Shown here: piece after piece, positions 8,874-17,708 of the stretch
How the letters are laid out: every line of letters starts with the position of its first letter
How positions within the stretch are numbered: position 1 is the stretch's first letter
From: Neolewinella agarilytica
GTDB lineage: Bacteria > Bacteroidota > Bacteroidia > Chitinophagales > Saprospiraceae
NCBI RefSeq assembly: GCF_900110645.1
Contig: NZ_FOFB01000012.1
Span: 124,001 to 188,000, forward strand
Length of the DNA stretch: 64,000 nt
Direction of reading: 5' to 3'
Translations under genes and position numbers: made by a program
The notes under the pieces: model-generated
Database searches by the model: none
What the model was told of the DNA's origin: nothing
The model's input: only the letters and a program-made list of their open reading frames with translations

Positions 8874-9067
8874 AACCAGAATGCTAGTCATCCCAATCCC
8901 ACCGCTTTTGAGTCCGGCGGAAAGGGAAGTGACACCTCCCTGCGGTCGGCTTACTATTGCGTTTTCAACGGACGCGGCTGAAATGGGCTGACGGGGTTGC
9001 TTCGGCTGAGATGGTTGGTGGGAATTTTAGAATCCTAAAAATCCTACCTAATCCTTTTAATCCTACC
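8874..9067 (+). repeat. Inter-array element, copy 4 (3'-truncated, chimeric hairpin)
   Basis: Begins AACCAGAATGCTAGTCATCC at the truncated last repeat of array 4. The left arm of the central hairpin is the copy 1/2 type (GTCCGGCGGAAAGGG); the right arm (TGCGTTTTCAACGGACGC) is the copy 3 type, so the stem no longer pairs. Similarity to copy 3 continues through AATCCTAAAAATCCTACC and fades near 9067. The terminal ATGTTGAATT tract and a following array are missing. Confidence 0.8.
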
Positions 9068-9434
9068 GCGAAGCAGCTACGAAGTGAATCTATCGGTTTT
9101 GAGGCAAGTGAAATTCTAAGGTTCTAGAGACTGTCTGGACGCCTCGGTTCAATCGCCAATCAAGAATCGAGAACAGCAAATCGCATATCTTTGAGGAGCC
9201 ATGTGTGCCGACAAAAGGCACTGCGACGGGTCATTCCTACCTACGCAAGGCCCAAGCTCCTGCAACGCCCCCACCGCTCTTTCATCCCCCGCCTTGCACC
9301 TGCGCTCCGTCGCCCGGATACGCTTAACAACGTATTTGTCTACGGGCCAGGAAAACCACTTGACACGTATCGAAAATAGTCCCATATTTACGCGTAGCTT
9401 TAATGCTGACGTTTACACACCTACCGATCAACCC
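9068..9434 (+). other. Intergenic stretch with a CRISPR-repeat-like fragment and a -7 box
   Basis: No gene is supported here. At 9200-9227, ATGTGTGCCG-ACAAAAGGCA-CTGCGAC resembles the last 28 nt of the CRISPR repeat (TGTGTGCCG, GGCA and CGAC conserved) and may be a decayed repeat. TATCTTTG at 9186-9193 fits the Bacteroidota -7 consensus TAnnTTTG and could serve the OmpA-family gene at 9435. Confidence 0.5.
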
Positions 9435-12185
9435 ATGCGTTTACTCCTGTTTTTCCTCCTGCTCTTTCCCCTGCTGCTCTGCGGACAACTCAAGAAAGCC
9501 GACAAATTAGTCGGAAAAGGAAAGTATGAAAAGGCGCTCCCGCTCTACGATGAGCTGCGCAACAGCACCGATAGTGTAGAACGGGCCGCCGCGCTGTTCG
9601 GCTACACCAAAAGCTTCGCCAAGCTGAATACCACGGCTGAAGCTTTACCCACTATTCTGGATCTGCAGCAGGAAAGTAGCCGCTTCTTTCGGGCACTCAG
9701 CCAAGAAAAACGAAAGACCCTGAGCAAAACCTGGCGGCGCAGCGACCGCAGCCTCGCCACCCAGGAAAAGATATTGTGTAAACGACTGATTCGGGATCTG
9801 GGGCGATGCAACGTCACGTCCTTGTTCTCGGAGATGCTGGACCTGCTAAGCCACCGAAGCTGGTCACCGGAGTCAAAAGACCTCCTGAACGTCGCCTATG
9901 GCGAGCGGGAAGCAAGGCTGCTGAACGAGGAGCTAACCGCTGCCGTTGAAGGCGGACTCGTAGGACTACGCCGCTGGTCCGAAGAACAACAAGGCCGCTA
10001 CTGGGGGGGCTCTGCCCTGAGAACCATCGGCGCGCTGCGGGAAAGGCTGGTCCGGGAAATCGTCAATAACCCCAAGGCGACTTACGACGATTTACGGGAG
10101 GTCTACAACCACCATTTTCAAACCGAATCGGCCCTGAACCCCCGGTTTCAAAGTTTGATCAATGGCCGGCTGCTTGAAGTATTTCTGTCGGAAAACCCCG
10201 TGTCTGACTTTTACCGCTTCGTGGAGGAAAACCCCGTTCACTGGGTCGCCAAAGATTGCTACGTCGATGAACTCGCCGCTATCTTGAAAAATGATGATTG
10301 GCATAAGCTAACGAACTTCCTGGACGATCACCCCTACAGCGTGCTGGACGAGTTTGTCGTCGGCGTCGTCTATGAAGGGATGACTCAGATCAGACAACTT
10401 CCCGGCGCCGATCAGGCCGCCCTCGACCGCATCAAGGCCGAAATCACCGTCCGCCGCAAGGTCCTCAACGAAAATGATACTTCCCAGGAAACTTACCTCC
10501 AGCTGGCCAACCTCCTGCAGGAGACCGTCCCCGCCACCCGCTGCCACGCCATCTTCCGCCGGGCCGCTCAGGTCTATCTCAAGCAGCAGGAATGGGAACT
10601 GCTGGACGAACTCGTCGCCCTCGGTAAACAACTCTTCGTCAACGGGCAGCCAGACGATTGCGATAGGAACTGGATCCTCTACGAAGACAAGCAACCCTGG
10701 CTGGCGGATGTAGAGGAGATCCTCCGGCAGAACGCTTTTCCTACGAGGTCAGCTGTCGTCGAAGAAGCCAGCGTCCCGGAGGTCGACGAATACAGCCCCG
10801 TCATCACCGCCGACGACGAGCACTTGTTCTTCGCCCGCTACCGTGGCGGCGCCGCTACCTATGATGTCGTGGTCTCCGACCGGAACAAGCAAGGACAATG
10901 GAAAAAGCCGCGGGCCATCCCCGCACTGTCCTCCGAAAAAGCCAACGAAGTGCCGCTCGCAGTCACCGCCGCCGGCAACGAGATGTTGCTCTTCCTCGAC
11001 GGGCGGCTCGCCCGCAGCGTCCGCACGGGCTCAAAATGGTCAGCGCCCCAACCGTTAACCGGATCGATCGCAAATATGGACTGGCACGGCGCAGCAACCC
11101 TCTCGCCCGATGGCCAATTCCTCATCCTCGAATCCAACTACAATGTCGGCGACCAAACCGAACGCGCCGATACCGACCTCTATCTCGCCAGGCGCGTAGC
11201 TCCCGGCAGCTTCGATGTCGTCACGCCGCTAATGAAGCTCAATACGGACAGGCGCGAAACCAGCCCCTACATTAGCCCCGACGGCCGCACGCTCTACTTC
11301 AGCTCCGACGGGAGAAAGGGCCTCGGGGGCACGGACGTATACGTCGTTCGCCGCGAGGATAACACCTGGCGAAACTGGTCTACGCCCCAAAACTTCGGCA
11401 AGTCCGTCAACTCTTTCTTCGACGACAGCGACTTCCGGCTCGCCACCTCCGCCAGCGGTAGGGTAGGCTATTACGGTATCAACATCAGTAATGACTTGCT
11501 GAGCGGAGACATCTTCTCCGCCGAACTGCCCGAAGAAGTTCGTCCCGAACCTTTCCGCATCGTCAAGTTGCCCGTCAGCTGGTCCGATTCCCTCTCCGCC
11601 GCCGAACGGGACGGTTTCAAGGTGACCGTCCGCTCCCCCGACGGAAGCGTGCTCTCCGGCAGCGCTGTCGTCGACGGACAAGTCGTCCTCCTCCTCCCCG
11701 AAAGCCTCGATAACGCCGAGATCACCCTCACCAACGCCCCTGACTCCGAAACCGCCATCCTGCCCGTCACCCTACCCGTTGACCTGAGCGAAGGGCGCCT
11801 CCTGACGCCCGTCGTCGTCAATACCCTCGACAACATCCGCCGCCACGGCGAACGCATCCGGCTCGTCCAACCCTACAACATCAACCAGGACGATTTCACC
11901 CCCACCCCCGAAACCCAGCAACAGCTGCAGGACGTCTATACCCTGCTCCGCGAAACCGGCCTCAACGTCACCATCCACGCCTACTCCGACGCCACCGGAA
12001 CCCCGGAATACAACCGGGAGCTCTGTCAGCGCCGCGCCGATGCCGTCCGCGCCTACCTCATCGCCCAGGGCCTCGCCCCCGAACGCATCCAAATCAAGGC
12101 CCACGGTAGTGAAGACTTTATCGATACCAATGATACCGAGGAGGGGCAGGGAAGGAATAGGCGGGTGGAGTTGGAGGTGGGGTAG
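9435..12185 (+). CDS. PD40/OmpA-family envelope protein
   Basis: A 916-aa envelope protein. The start at 9435 gives a clear signal peptide (MRLLLFFLLLFPLLLCGQLKK); the open frame extends further upstream without signal or homology features. Residues about 20-420 are helical and TPR-like (KADKLVGKGKYEKALPLYDEL). A PD40/WD40-like propeller follows, with YSPVITADDEHLFFARY (about 455), ATLSPDGQFLILESNYN and TSPYISPDGRTLYFSSDGR. The last 110 residues form an OmpA peptidoglycan-binding domain (HAYSDATGTPEYNRELCQRR and GRNRRVELEVG). This layout is common in Bacteroidota gliding/T9SS accessory proteins such as PorE. A specific T9SS role is inference. Confidence 0.85.
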   Translation: MRLLLFFLLLFPLLLCGQLKKADKLVGKGKYEKALPLYDELRNSTDSVERAAALFGYTKSFAKLNTTAEALPTILDLQQESSRFFRALSQEKRKTLSKTWRRSDRSLATQEKILCKRLIRDLGRCNVTSLFSEMLDLLSHRSWSPESKDLLNVAYGEREARLLNEELTAAVEGGLVGLRRWSEEQQGRYWGGSALRTIGALRERLVREIVNNPKATYDDLREVYNHHFQTESALNPRFQSLINGRLLEVFLSENPVSDFYRFVEENPVHWVAKDCYVDELAAILKNDDWHKLTNFLDDHPYSVLDEFVVGVVYEGMTQIRQLPGADQAALDRIKAEITVRRKVLNENDTSQETYLQLANLLQETVPATRCHAIFRRAAQVYLKQQEWELLDELVALGKQLFVNGQPDDCDRNWILYEDKQPWLADVEEILRQNAFPTRSAVVEEASVPEVDEYSPVITADDEHLFFARYRGGAATYDVVVSDRNKQGQWKKPRAIPALSSEKANEVPLAVTAAGNEMLLFLDGRLARSVRTGSKWSAPQPLTGSIANMDWHGAATLSPDGQFLILESNYNVGDQTERADTDLYLARRVAPGSFDVVTPLMKLNTDRRETSPYISPDGRTLYFSSDGRKGLGGTDVYVVRREDNTWRNWSTPQNFGKSVNSFFDDSDFRLATSASGRVGYYGINISNDLLSGDIFSAELPEEVRPEPFRIVKLPVSWSDSLSAAERDGFKVTVRSPDGSVLSGSAVVDGQVVLLLPESLDNAEITLTNAPDSETAILPVTLPVDLSEGRLLTPVVVNTLDNIRRHGERIRLVQPYNINQDDFTPTPETQQQLQDVYTLLRETGLNVTIHAYSDATGTPEYNRELCQRRADAVRAYLIAQGLAPERIQIKAHGSEDFIDTNDTEEGQGRNRRVELEVG

Positions 12186-12728
12186 GGGGTAACGGGATCA
12201 TCATGGACTTCCTCTCTCAGGTAGGACTTGCGGTACTTCAGTTTGCCTACCGTTTTCGCAACCGGCCCAAACCGCTCCGTCCATTGCCGCAGCAGAAAAT
12301 GGTTGAAGTACCCCGTCTCTTCACTGAGATGACCAACAAACACTTGCCGACCCTCTCGTATATTGGGCAGAAGCCCTTCCAGCTGTTGCGTCAGCGCACG
12401 CTTGCGTTTCCGGCTATTACCACTCGTAAATCAATTAGCACAATCGCAATGCTCAATAAAGCAACAAGTAGAAGCATCTCAATCGACATAATGATGAGGC
12501 TTGTTTTTAAACGAAAGCCGAAGGTAATAATCCCCTGACAAAATATTTGGCCCACCTCCTGTTTCTCTAACACCGTTAAGTTTTTGGGCGAAAACGCAGG
12601 TGCAATGAAGGTTAGATGAGCAGGGTAGAACGCAAAGGACCTCTTCTAATACGGTCACAAAATATCGGCAAATTTGTCAGCACCCGGAGGTGTATTTCGT
12701 TGTTTGTTGTAAAATTTATAAATATATT
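12186..12728. other. Intergenic stretch with a possible gene fragment
   Basis: Largely featureless. On the minus strand about 12190-12415 is open and protein-like (KRKRALTQQLEGLLPN, then GHLSEETGYFNHFLLRQW and KLKYRKSYLREEV). It has no ATG at its head and runs into the OmpA gene antisense, so it may be a fragment of a lost gene. I do not recognise the family. The last ~100 nt are A+T-rich and probably hold the CBASS promoter. Confidence 0.4.
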
Positions 12729-12772
12729 GTGTCAACATGACAGAGTCATGACACTGGAGCAGTACTTGCTCC
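12729..12772 (+). promoter_or_regulatory. Two adjacent dyads before the CBASS operon
   Basis: GTGTCAACATGAC-AGA-GTCATGACAC (12729-12754) is an imperfect dyad. Directly after it, GGAGCA-GTACT-TGCTCC (12756-12772) is a 6-bp perfect hairpin. They end 9 nt before the ATG of the patatin gene, in A+T-rich DNA, where a repressor or an RNA structure blocking translation could act. The position suggests control of the operon; the binding factor is unknown. Confidence 0.55.
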
Positions 12773-12781
12773 TCTGATTGA

Positions 12782-13771
12782 ATGGAAGCTCCTAAACCCA
12801 AAATATTCAATATACTTACCATCGATGGAGGAGGTATTCGTGGATTATACGCCGCGAAAGCGCTTGAGCAAATAGAACGGCAATACGGCCCTCTGATCAA
12901 TAGCTTTAACCTCATTTGTGGAACATCCACCGGCGGCCTGATCGCATTAGGACTCTCCCTTGGTCTATCCGCCCAACAACTCGCCAACTTTTACAGTAAA
13001 CGTGGCGACAAAATATTCCCTCGCAAGCATTGGCTCACACGCGGTTACGGCTTCGCTCGGCAAGCATTCTTCAACGGATATTCAAGCAAAAAACTACGCA
13101 GAGAGGTCATCGCAATTTTCGGGGAAGAACTTACTATGTCTGATTGCAAAGTCCCGACCTGTATCTTTTCCTACAATATTTCTAAGGGTGAACCAATCGT
13201 TTTCAAGTCACCCCACCAGCATGCCGATTACGTTCGCGACGGTAACCTCCCAATTGTAGACGTGGCCATGGCGACGGCTTCGGCCCCTACATTCTTCCGT
13301 AACCACCACATTGATCATGATCACCTGCCGGATACGCTTTGCACCGACGGAGGGGTCTGGTGCAACAACCCATCCCTGGCCGGACTACTCGAAGCCCGAA
13401 CGCACTTTGTTGGAAACGGCAAACCATTCGACAGCATAAGAGTCCTATCCATTTCCACCGCTCCCAAACCTTCGGGAAAACAGCGAAAGGGTGGGGGGCT
13501 TCTCCGCTGGAAAGGAGACATGATGGGGGCTGCTATCCAGGGCCAGTCTTTCTTCGCTAATCGGTTTCTGAATAACCTGAACGATAATCCGGAATCTGGT
13601 GTGAGCTACCGTAGGATTGCGCCTAAGAACCTATCCATCGAGCAACAAAAGCTACTCGAAATGGATCTCGCCTCCCCCAAAGCCCTCAACCAACTCGCCC
13701 GCCTTGGCACCGATTGCGGACAGCATTTCGTAACCCAGCAAGCTGCTTGGCTCAGCTCCGTTTTTCAATAA
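12782..13771 (+). CDS. capV: CBASS effector: patatin-like phospholipase (CapV type)
   Basis: A 329-aa patatin-family lipase. Visible are the oxyanion loop DGGGIRG (15-21), the nucleophile elbow GTSTGG with S49, and the catalytic Asp in DGGVWCNNP (D189). CapV enzymes are activated by a cyclic nucleotide from the neighbouring CD-NTase and degrade the cell's own membrane phospholipids, causing abortive infection. No signal peptide is seen, in line with a cytosolic effector acting on the inner membrane. It lies 27 nt before the CD-NTase gene, with the E2-like gene after that: effector, synthase, E2. Confidence 0.9.
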   Translation: MEAPKPKIFNILTIDGGGIRGLYAAKALEQIERQYGPLINSFNLICGTSTGGLIALGLSLGLSAQQLANFYSKRGDKIFPRKHWLTRGYGFARQAFFNGYSSKKLRREVIAIFGEELTMSDCKVPTCIFSYNISKGEPIVFKSPHQHADYVRDGNLPIVDVAMATASAPTFFRNHHIDHDHLPDTLCTDGGVWCNNPSLAGLLEARTHFVGNGKPFDSIRVLSISTAPKPSGKQRKGGGLLRWKGDMMGAAIQGQSFFANRFLNNLNDNPESGVSYRRIAPKNLSIEQQKLLEMDLASPKALNQLARLGTDCGQHFVTQQAAWLSSVFQ

Positions 13772-13798
13772 TTTTACCCCCCCTAAATACCTTATTGC

Positions 13799-14755
13799 AT
13801 GGCCAATTGTCATTCCCTTTTTTCTACTTTCAATGGTGAACTTCAAATCACTTCTACTAAGCGCGCAAACCTGATTAAATCTAAAGACGCACTCCGCAAA
13901 GCCATCATTAAATGGTTTAAGGAGAACCATCCGGAGTACGTTCCCAAATTCTGGATCCAGGGCTCCTACAAAATGAAGACGGTCATCCGCACGAAAGATG
14001 ATATGTGTGACCTCGACGATGGTATCTACTTCCTCTGCGAGCCAGACGTTACTCCAGCTACTTTACAAAATTGGGTTTATCAGGCTGTATGTGATCATAC
14101 AAAAGAAGGGGCAACCCGCCACCGTAAGTGTGTCCGTGTCCACTTCGCGAAAGATTATCAAATCGACCTCCCTATTTATAAAAAAGCCGATGGTGACGAT
14201 CACCCTTGGCTTTGTGTCAAAGGAGGAACCTGGGCCGAAGAACAAAGCGACCCAAAAGAATTCGTGGAATGGTATGACGAAGAACGTAACCACCAACTCA
14301 CCCGCATTATCCGCTATTTAAAATCTTGGGGAGACACCGTCCGTCACAATATGCTCAGTGGCCTGGCTATGACCCTCGTGGCGCAAGCCAACTATGATGA
14401 GGACGATAGAGATGATCAGGCTTTATACAATATACTTGTTGCCATTCGCTCCTCTCTCAAATCCAACTGGCAAGCTAAAATGCCTACAACGCCTGGTGAT
14501 GACATTCTCGCCGAATACGACCACGATTTTCGTGATCGCTTCTTTAGCCATTTGGATAGCTTTATCGAAGATGCCAAAAACGCATTGGAGCAGGAATCTG
14601 AGAAAAAAGCTAGTAACCTCTGGCGTAAGCATCTGGGCAAACGCTTCCCTGAAGGAGAAGACGATGACGCAAAAACCGATAATGTCAATCGGTTGAAAGA
14701 GGTTGCCAGCCGCGGTACCGTAGCCCCCTATTGGGGCGGAAAGGTATCTAACTAA
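13799..14755 (+). CDS. CBASS cyclic-oligonucleotide synthase (CD-NTase, DncV-like)
   Basis: A 318-aa nucleotidyltransferase. The Pol-beta-fold active site is present: GSYKMKT (55-61), the metal-binding DLDDG (71-75) and the third Asp in DYQIDLPIYKK (D123). A helical C-terminal domain follows. The DLDDGIYF context resembles DncV/clade A-type enzymes that pair with CapV and 3',3'-cGAMP, but the product cannot be read from sequence. The C terminus ends GGKVSN; in type II CBASS the enzyme tail is the conjugation site for the E2-type partner. Its TAA overlaps the next ATG (TAATG), so synthase and E2 are coupled. GC content is lower than in the CRISPR and OmpA genes. Confidence 0.88.
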   Translation: MANCHSLFSTFNGELQITSTKRANLIKSKDALRKAIIKWFKENHPEYVPKFWIQGSYKMKTVIRTKDDMCDLDDGIYFLCEPDVTPATLQNWVYQAVCDHTKEGATRHRKCVRVHFAKDYQIDLPIYKKADGDDHPWLCVKGGTWAEEQSDPKEFVEWYDEERNHQLTRIIRYLKSWGDTVRHNMLSGLAMTLVAQANYDEDDRDDQALYNILVAIRSSLKSNWQAKMPTTPGDDILAEYDHDFRDRFFSHLDSFIEDAKNALEQESEKKASNLWRKHLGKRFPEGEDDDAKTDNVNRLKEVASRGTVAPYWGGKVSN

Positions 14756-15441
14756 TGACAAAAGAACAGATCAGAGCGGCGGTCATCGCTTACCCAACCT
14801 TGGCGTTGAAGAGCAGCCCGTTACGCGTTGAGGGTAATCTTCCCATTCTCCACGACGATGGAGGGATACTGGACACCTACCAGATCAGCATCAAATTTTA
14901 TCAAGGAAGCTTCATCAAACGATTTCCCCATGTTTATGAAACAGGAGGTCGTATCCCACCAGTAGCTGATCGACATGTCTACTCCGATGGTCAACTGTGT
15001 TTAGGAACAGCCCTCGCGCAAGAACGGCGGCTTCACGCCCGCTCAATGAGCTTGGACGATTTCTTTAAGGAAATACTCTACCCCTTCTTTGCTAGTCAGT
15101 CCCTCATCGATTTAGGTGAATTGAATGTTTTCCCCCAGGGAGAACGTAGTCACGGAATCTTAGGTAAGGTAGAAGAGTACATGGATTTTTGGCAGGTGAG
15201 TGCTGTGCAGGATGTTGCCGAAAGACTTTCTGCTTATGTTCATAAGCTGAAGCGCAATGACCCGTGCTTCTGCCAAAGCGGAAAGAAATTCAAGGCGTGT
15301 CACCAAAGGGAAGTCAATAAAATTGCTTTTGTAGATCGGGAGCTGCTCAAGTTTGATTTAAAAGAAATTCAGGAATGGTTAGCAAAGGGAAGGCCCAAAC
15401 CAAAAGGACTGGGGAGGCGGTTTCAGCGGATGTTTATTTGA
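14755..15441 (+). CDS. CBASS E2-like conjugating protein with C-terminal SEC-C zinc motif
   Basis: A 228-aa protein translationally coupled to the CD-NTase. The N-terminal ~150 residues look like the prokaryotic E2 fold: H74 and C82 in DRHVYSDGQLCLG are the expected His and catalytic Cys. Residues 168-183 (NDPCFCQSGKKFKACH) form a CxCx8CH zinc motif of the SEC-C type, followed by a basic tail. No separate E1 or JAB protease gene is present, so this is a type II-short CBASS. In that class the E2 modifies the CD-NTase C terminus and primes signalling. The SEC-C addition could bind nucleic acid or a partner (inference). Confidence 0.82.
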   Translation: MTKEQIRAAVIAYPTLALKSSPLRVEGNLPILHDDGGILDTYQISIKFYQGSFIKRFPHVYETGGRIPPVADRHVYSDGQLCLGTALAQERRLHARSMSLDDFFKEILYPFFASQSLIDLGELNVFPQGERSHGILGKVEEYMDFWQVSAVQDVAERLSAYVHKLKRNDPCFCQSGKKFKACHQREVNKIAFVDRELLKFDLKEIQEWLAKGRPKPKGLGRRFQRMFI

Positions 15442-15725
15442 GAAGTGATCGCTAAGATGTCCGGTCTCACTCGCTTTAAACATAACCTTTTTTGAAGGTG
15501 TAACATGTAGAACTTTTTAGTACGGGACTGGAGGGGAACAGATAAGACCATCACTACTTTCGAGGGAAAGAGCTCAGCGTAATGGTTACGGTGAGGGTCA
15601 CGGCCGCAGGCGCAAAGAAAGGTTTAAAAAGCAAAGTTGAAAACTAACTTGCTTTAGCCAACTCGCATGTAGTAACTTGCCCCACCTTCCCGATTACATT
15701 TCAGTATTCCGATTGACCACCTTAC

Positions 15726-17708
15726 ATGTCTAACCACGCCGAACATACCAACTTCATCTGGCAAATCGCCGACCTGCTGCGCGGCCCCTACCGGCCGCCC
15801 CAGTACGAACGCGTTATGCTACCCATGACGGTATTGCGGCGCTTTGATTGCGTATTACAAGACACAAAAGAGAAGGTGCTCCGACAGCACGAGAAGTACG
15901 GCCCTAAATTTGACGGAGCGGCCCTCGACGAAATGTTGAACCGCGCCTCCGGCCAGCAGTTTCACAACCATTCTCCGCTAGATTTTGAACGGCTGAAAGG
16001 CTCGCCCGACACGGTCCGGCAAGATCTGGTCCGCTACATCAACAGCTTCTCCGAAAACGTGAAGCGCATCTTCGATTTCTTTGATTTCGAGAAAGAGATT
16101 GAGAAGATGAGCGAGGAAAATATCCTATACCTCATCGTTTCCTCTTTCGCCAACGTCGACTTACACCCAGAACGGGTCGGGAACCACGAAATGGGGCAGA
16201 TTTTCGAACACCTCATCCGGAAGTTCAACGAAATGGCCAACGAAACGGCCGGAGACTACTTTACCCCCCGGGAGATCATCGAGTTGATGATTCACATCCT
16301 CTTCAACGAAGACGACAAGTTACTCACCGTGCCTGGTACCATCCGTACTATGCTGGACCCTTGCTGCGGAACGGGAGGGATGCTCGCCGAAGCCCAGAGC
16401 TACATCAACGAGCACAACGCCGGCGCCACGCTGTACACTTACGGGCAAGACTACAACCGCCGCGCCTACGCCACGGCCGCTTCTGATATGCTAATGAAGG
16501 AGGTTGCCCACAACGGCCGGGGCGACAACATCAAATACGGCGACAGCCTGATCAACGACCAGTTCGAAAGCTATAAATTCGACTACCTGATCTCCAACCC
16601 ACCCTTCGGCGTAGACTGGAAAAAGCAGCGCAGCCAGATCAAGGACATTCATGATCTGGGCGACGGCGGTAAATTCCCTGCTGGCCTGCCCCGCGTAAAC
16701 GATGGTTCCCTGCTCTTCCTGCAGCACATGATCGATAAGTTCGAGCCGGTAGACATGGCTGCCCAGCAGTACGGCTCCCGTATGGCCGTTGTCTTCAGCG
16801 GTTCGGCCCTCTTCGCAGGCGGCGCGGGCTCCGGCGAGAGCAACATCCGCCAGTGGGTCATTGAAAACGACTGGCTGGAAGCCATCGTCGCCCTGCCCGA
16901 AGCGATGTATTACAACACTGGTATCGGAACATACATCTGGGTACTCACCAATCGAAAAGCGGAAGAGCGGAAAGGCAAAGTCCAGCTCGTCGACGCGCGG
17001 GGTGAGGATTATTACATCCCCATGCGCCGGAGCCTGGGATCCAAACGCCGCAAGCTCGGCCAGAAGGAAGAGGGCGAACCCGACCAGGTAGGCGACATCG
17101 TCAGGCTATACGGCCGCTTCCAGGAACACGACGACTGTAAGATCCTGCCCAACGAAGCCTTCGGCACTATCAAAGTCACTGTGGAACGCCCCCTTCGGCT
17201 CACTTATCAGATGTCGTTGGAGCGCAAATCGGCTTTCCTCAATACCTTTCCCCACTTACTGGACGACATCCAGGCGCTCGACAAACAACTCGGCCGCGAA
17301 CCACTGCGCGACTGGAATAAGCTGCAAAAGCAACTCCAAAAAATCATTAAGACCAACGGCTCCAAATGGAAAGCCCACGAGCGTAAGGCCTTTCGCCAAG
17401 TCTTCGCCGTCACCGACCCGGAGGCAAAGAAGGTAAAAAAAGGGAAAGGCTACGAACCCGACCCCGCCCTGCGCGATTACGAAAACGTCCCCCTGAGCCG
17501 CGATGTAGACGAGTACTTCACCTCCGAAGTCCTCCCTCACCTCCCCGATGCCTGGATGGACCGTTCGAAGGACAAAACAGGCTACGAAATTAACTTTAAC
17601 CGGCACTTCTACAAGTACGAAGCCCCCCGTGACTTGTCGGTGATCGATAAGGAGCTGGAAGAAGTGGAAGAGGAAATTTTGCGGTTGCTTAAAGGGATTG
17701 TGCGATGA
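15726..17708 (+). CDS. hsdM: Type I restriction-modification methyltransferase subunit HsdM
   Basis: A 660-aa N6-adenine methyltransferase. After an N-terminal helical domain (IWQIADLLRGPYRPPQYE) come FTPREI, the SAM-binding motif LDPCCGTGGM (about 213) and the catalytic NPPFG (about 290). The long C-terminal part is charged, with a coiled-coil ending near KELEEVEEEILRLLKG. HsdM with HsdS methylates host sites and with HsdR forms the restriction complex. The ATG overlaps nothing upstream; 284 bp of non-coding DNA separate it from the CBASS operon. hsdS starts in an ATGA overlap. Confidence 0.95.
   Translation: MSNHAEHTNFIWQIADLLRGPYRPPQYERVMLPMTVLRRFDCVLQDTKEKVLRQHEKYGPKFDGAALDEMLNRASGQQFHNHSPLDFERLKGSPDTVRQDLVRYINSFSENVKRIFDFFDFEKEIEKMSEENILYLIVSSFANVDLHPERVGNHEMGQIFEHLIRKFNEMANETAGDYFTPREIIELMIHILFNEDDKLLTVPGTIRTMLDPCCGTGGMLAEAQSYINEHNAGATLYTYGQDYNRRAYATAASDMLMKEVAHNGRGDNIKYGDSLINDQFESYKFDYLISNPPFGVDWKKQRSQIKDIHDLGDGGKFPAGLPRVNDGSLLFLQHMIDKFEPVDMAAQQYGSRMAVVFSGSALFAGGAGSGESNIRQWVIENDWLEAIVALPEAMYYNTGIGTYIWVLTNRKAEERKGKVQLVDARGEDYYIPMRRSLGSKRRKLGQKEEGEPDQVGDIVRLYGRFQEHDDCKILPNEAFGTIKVTVERPLRLTYQMSLERKSAFLNTFPHLLDDIQALDKQLGREPLRDWNKLQKQLQKIIKTNGSKWKAHERKAFRQVFAVTDPEAKKVKKGKGYEPDPALRDYENVPLSRDVDEYFTSEVLPHLPDAWMDRSKDKTGYEINFNRHFYKYEAPRDLSVIDKELEEVEEEILRLLKGIVR

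Noticed and set aside
9201-9434. Longer start for the OmpA-family protein
   Set aside because: It would place a good signal peptide about 78 residues inside the protein.
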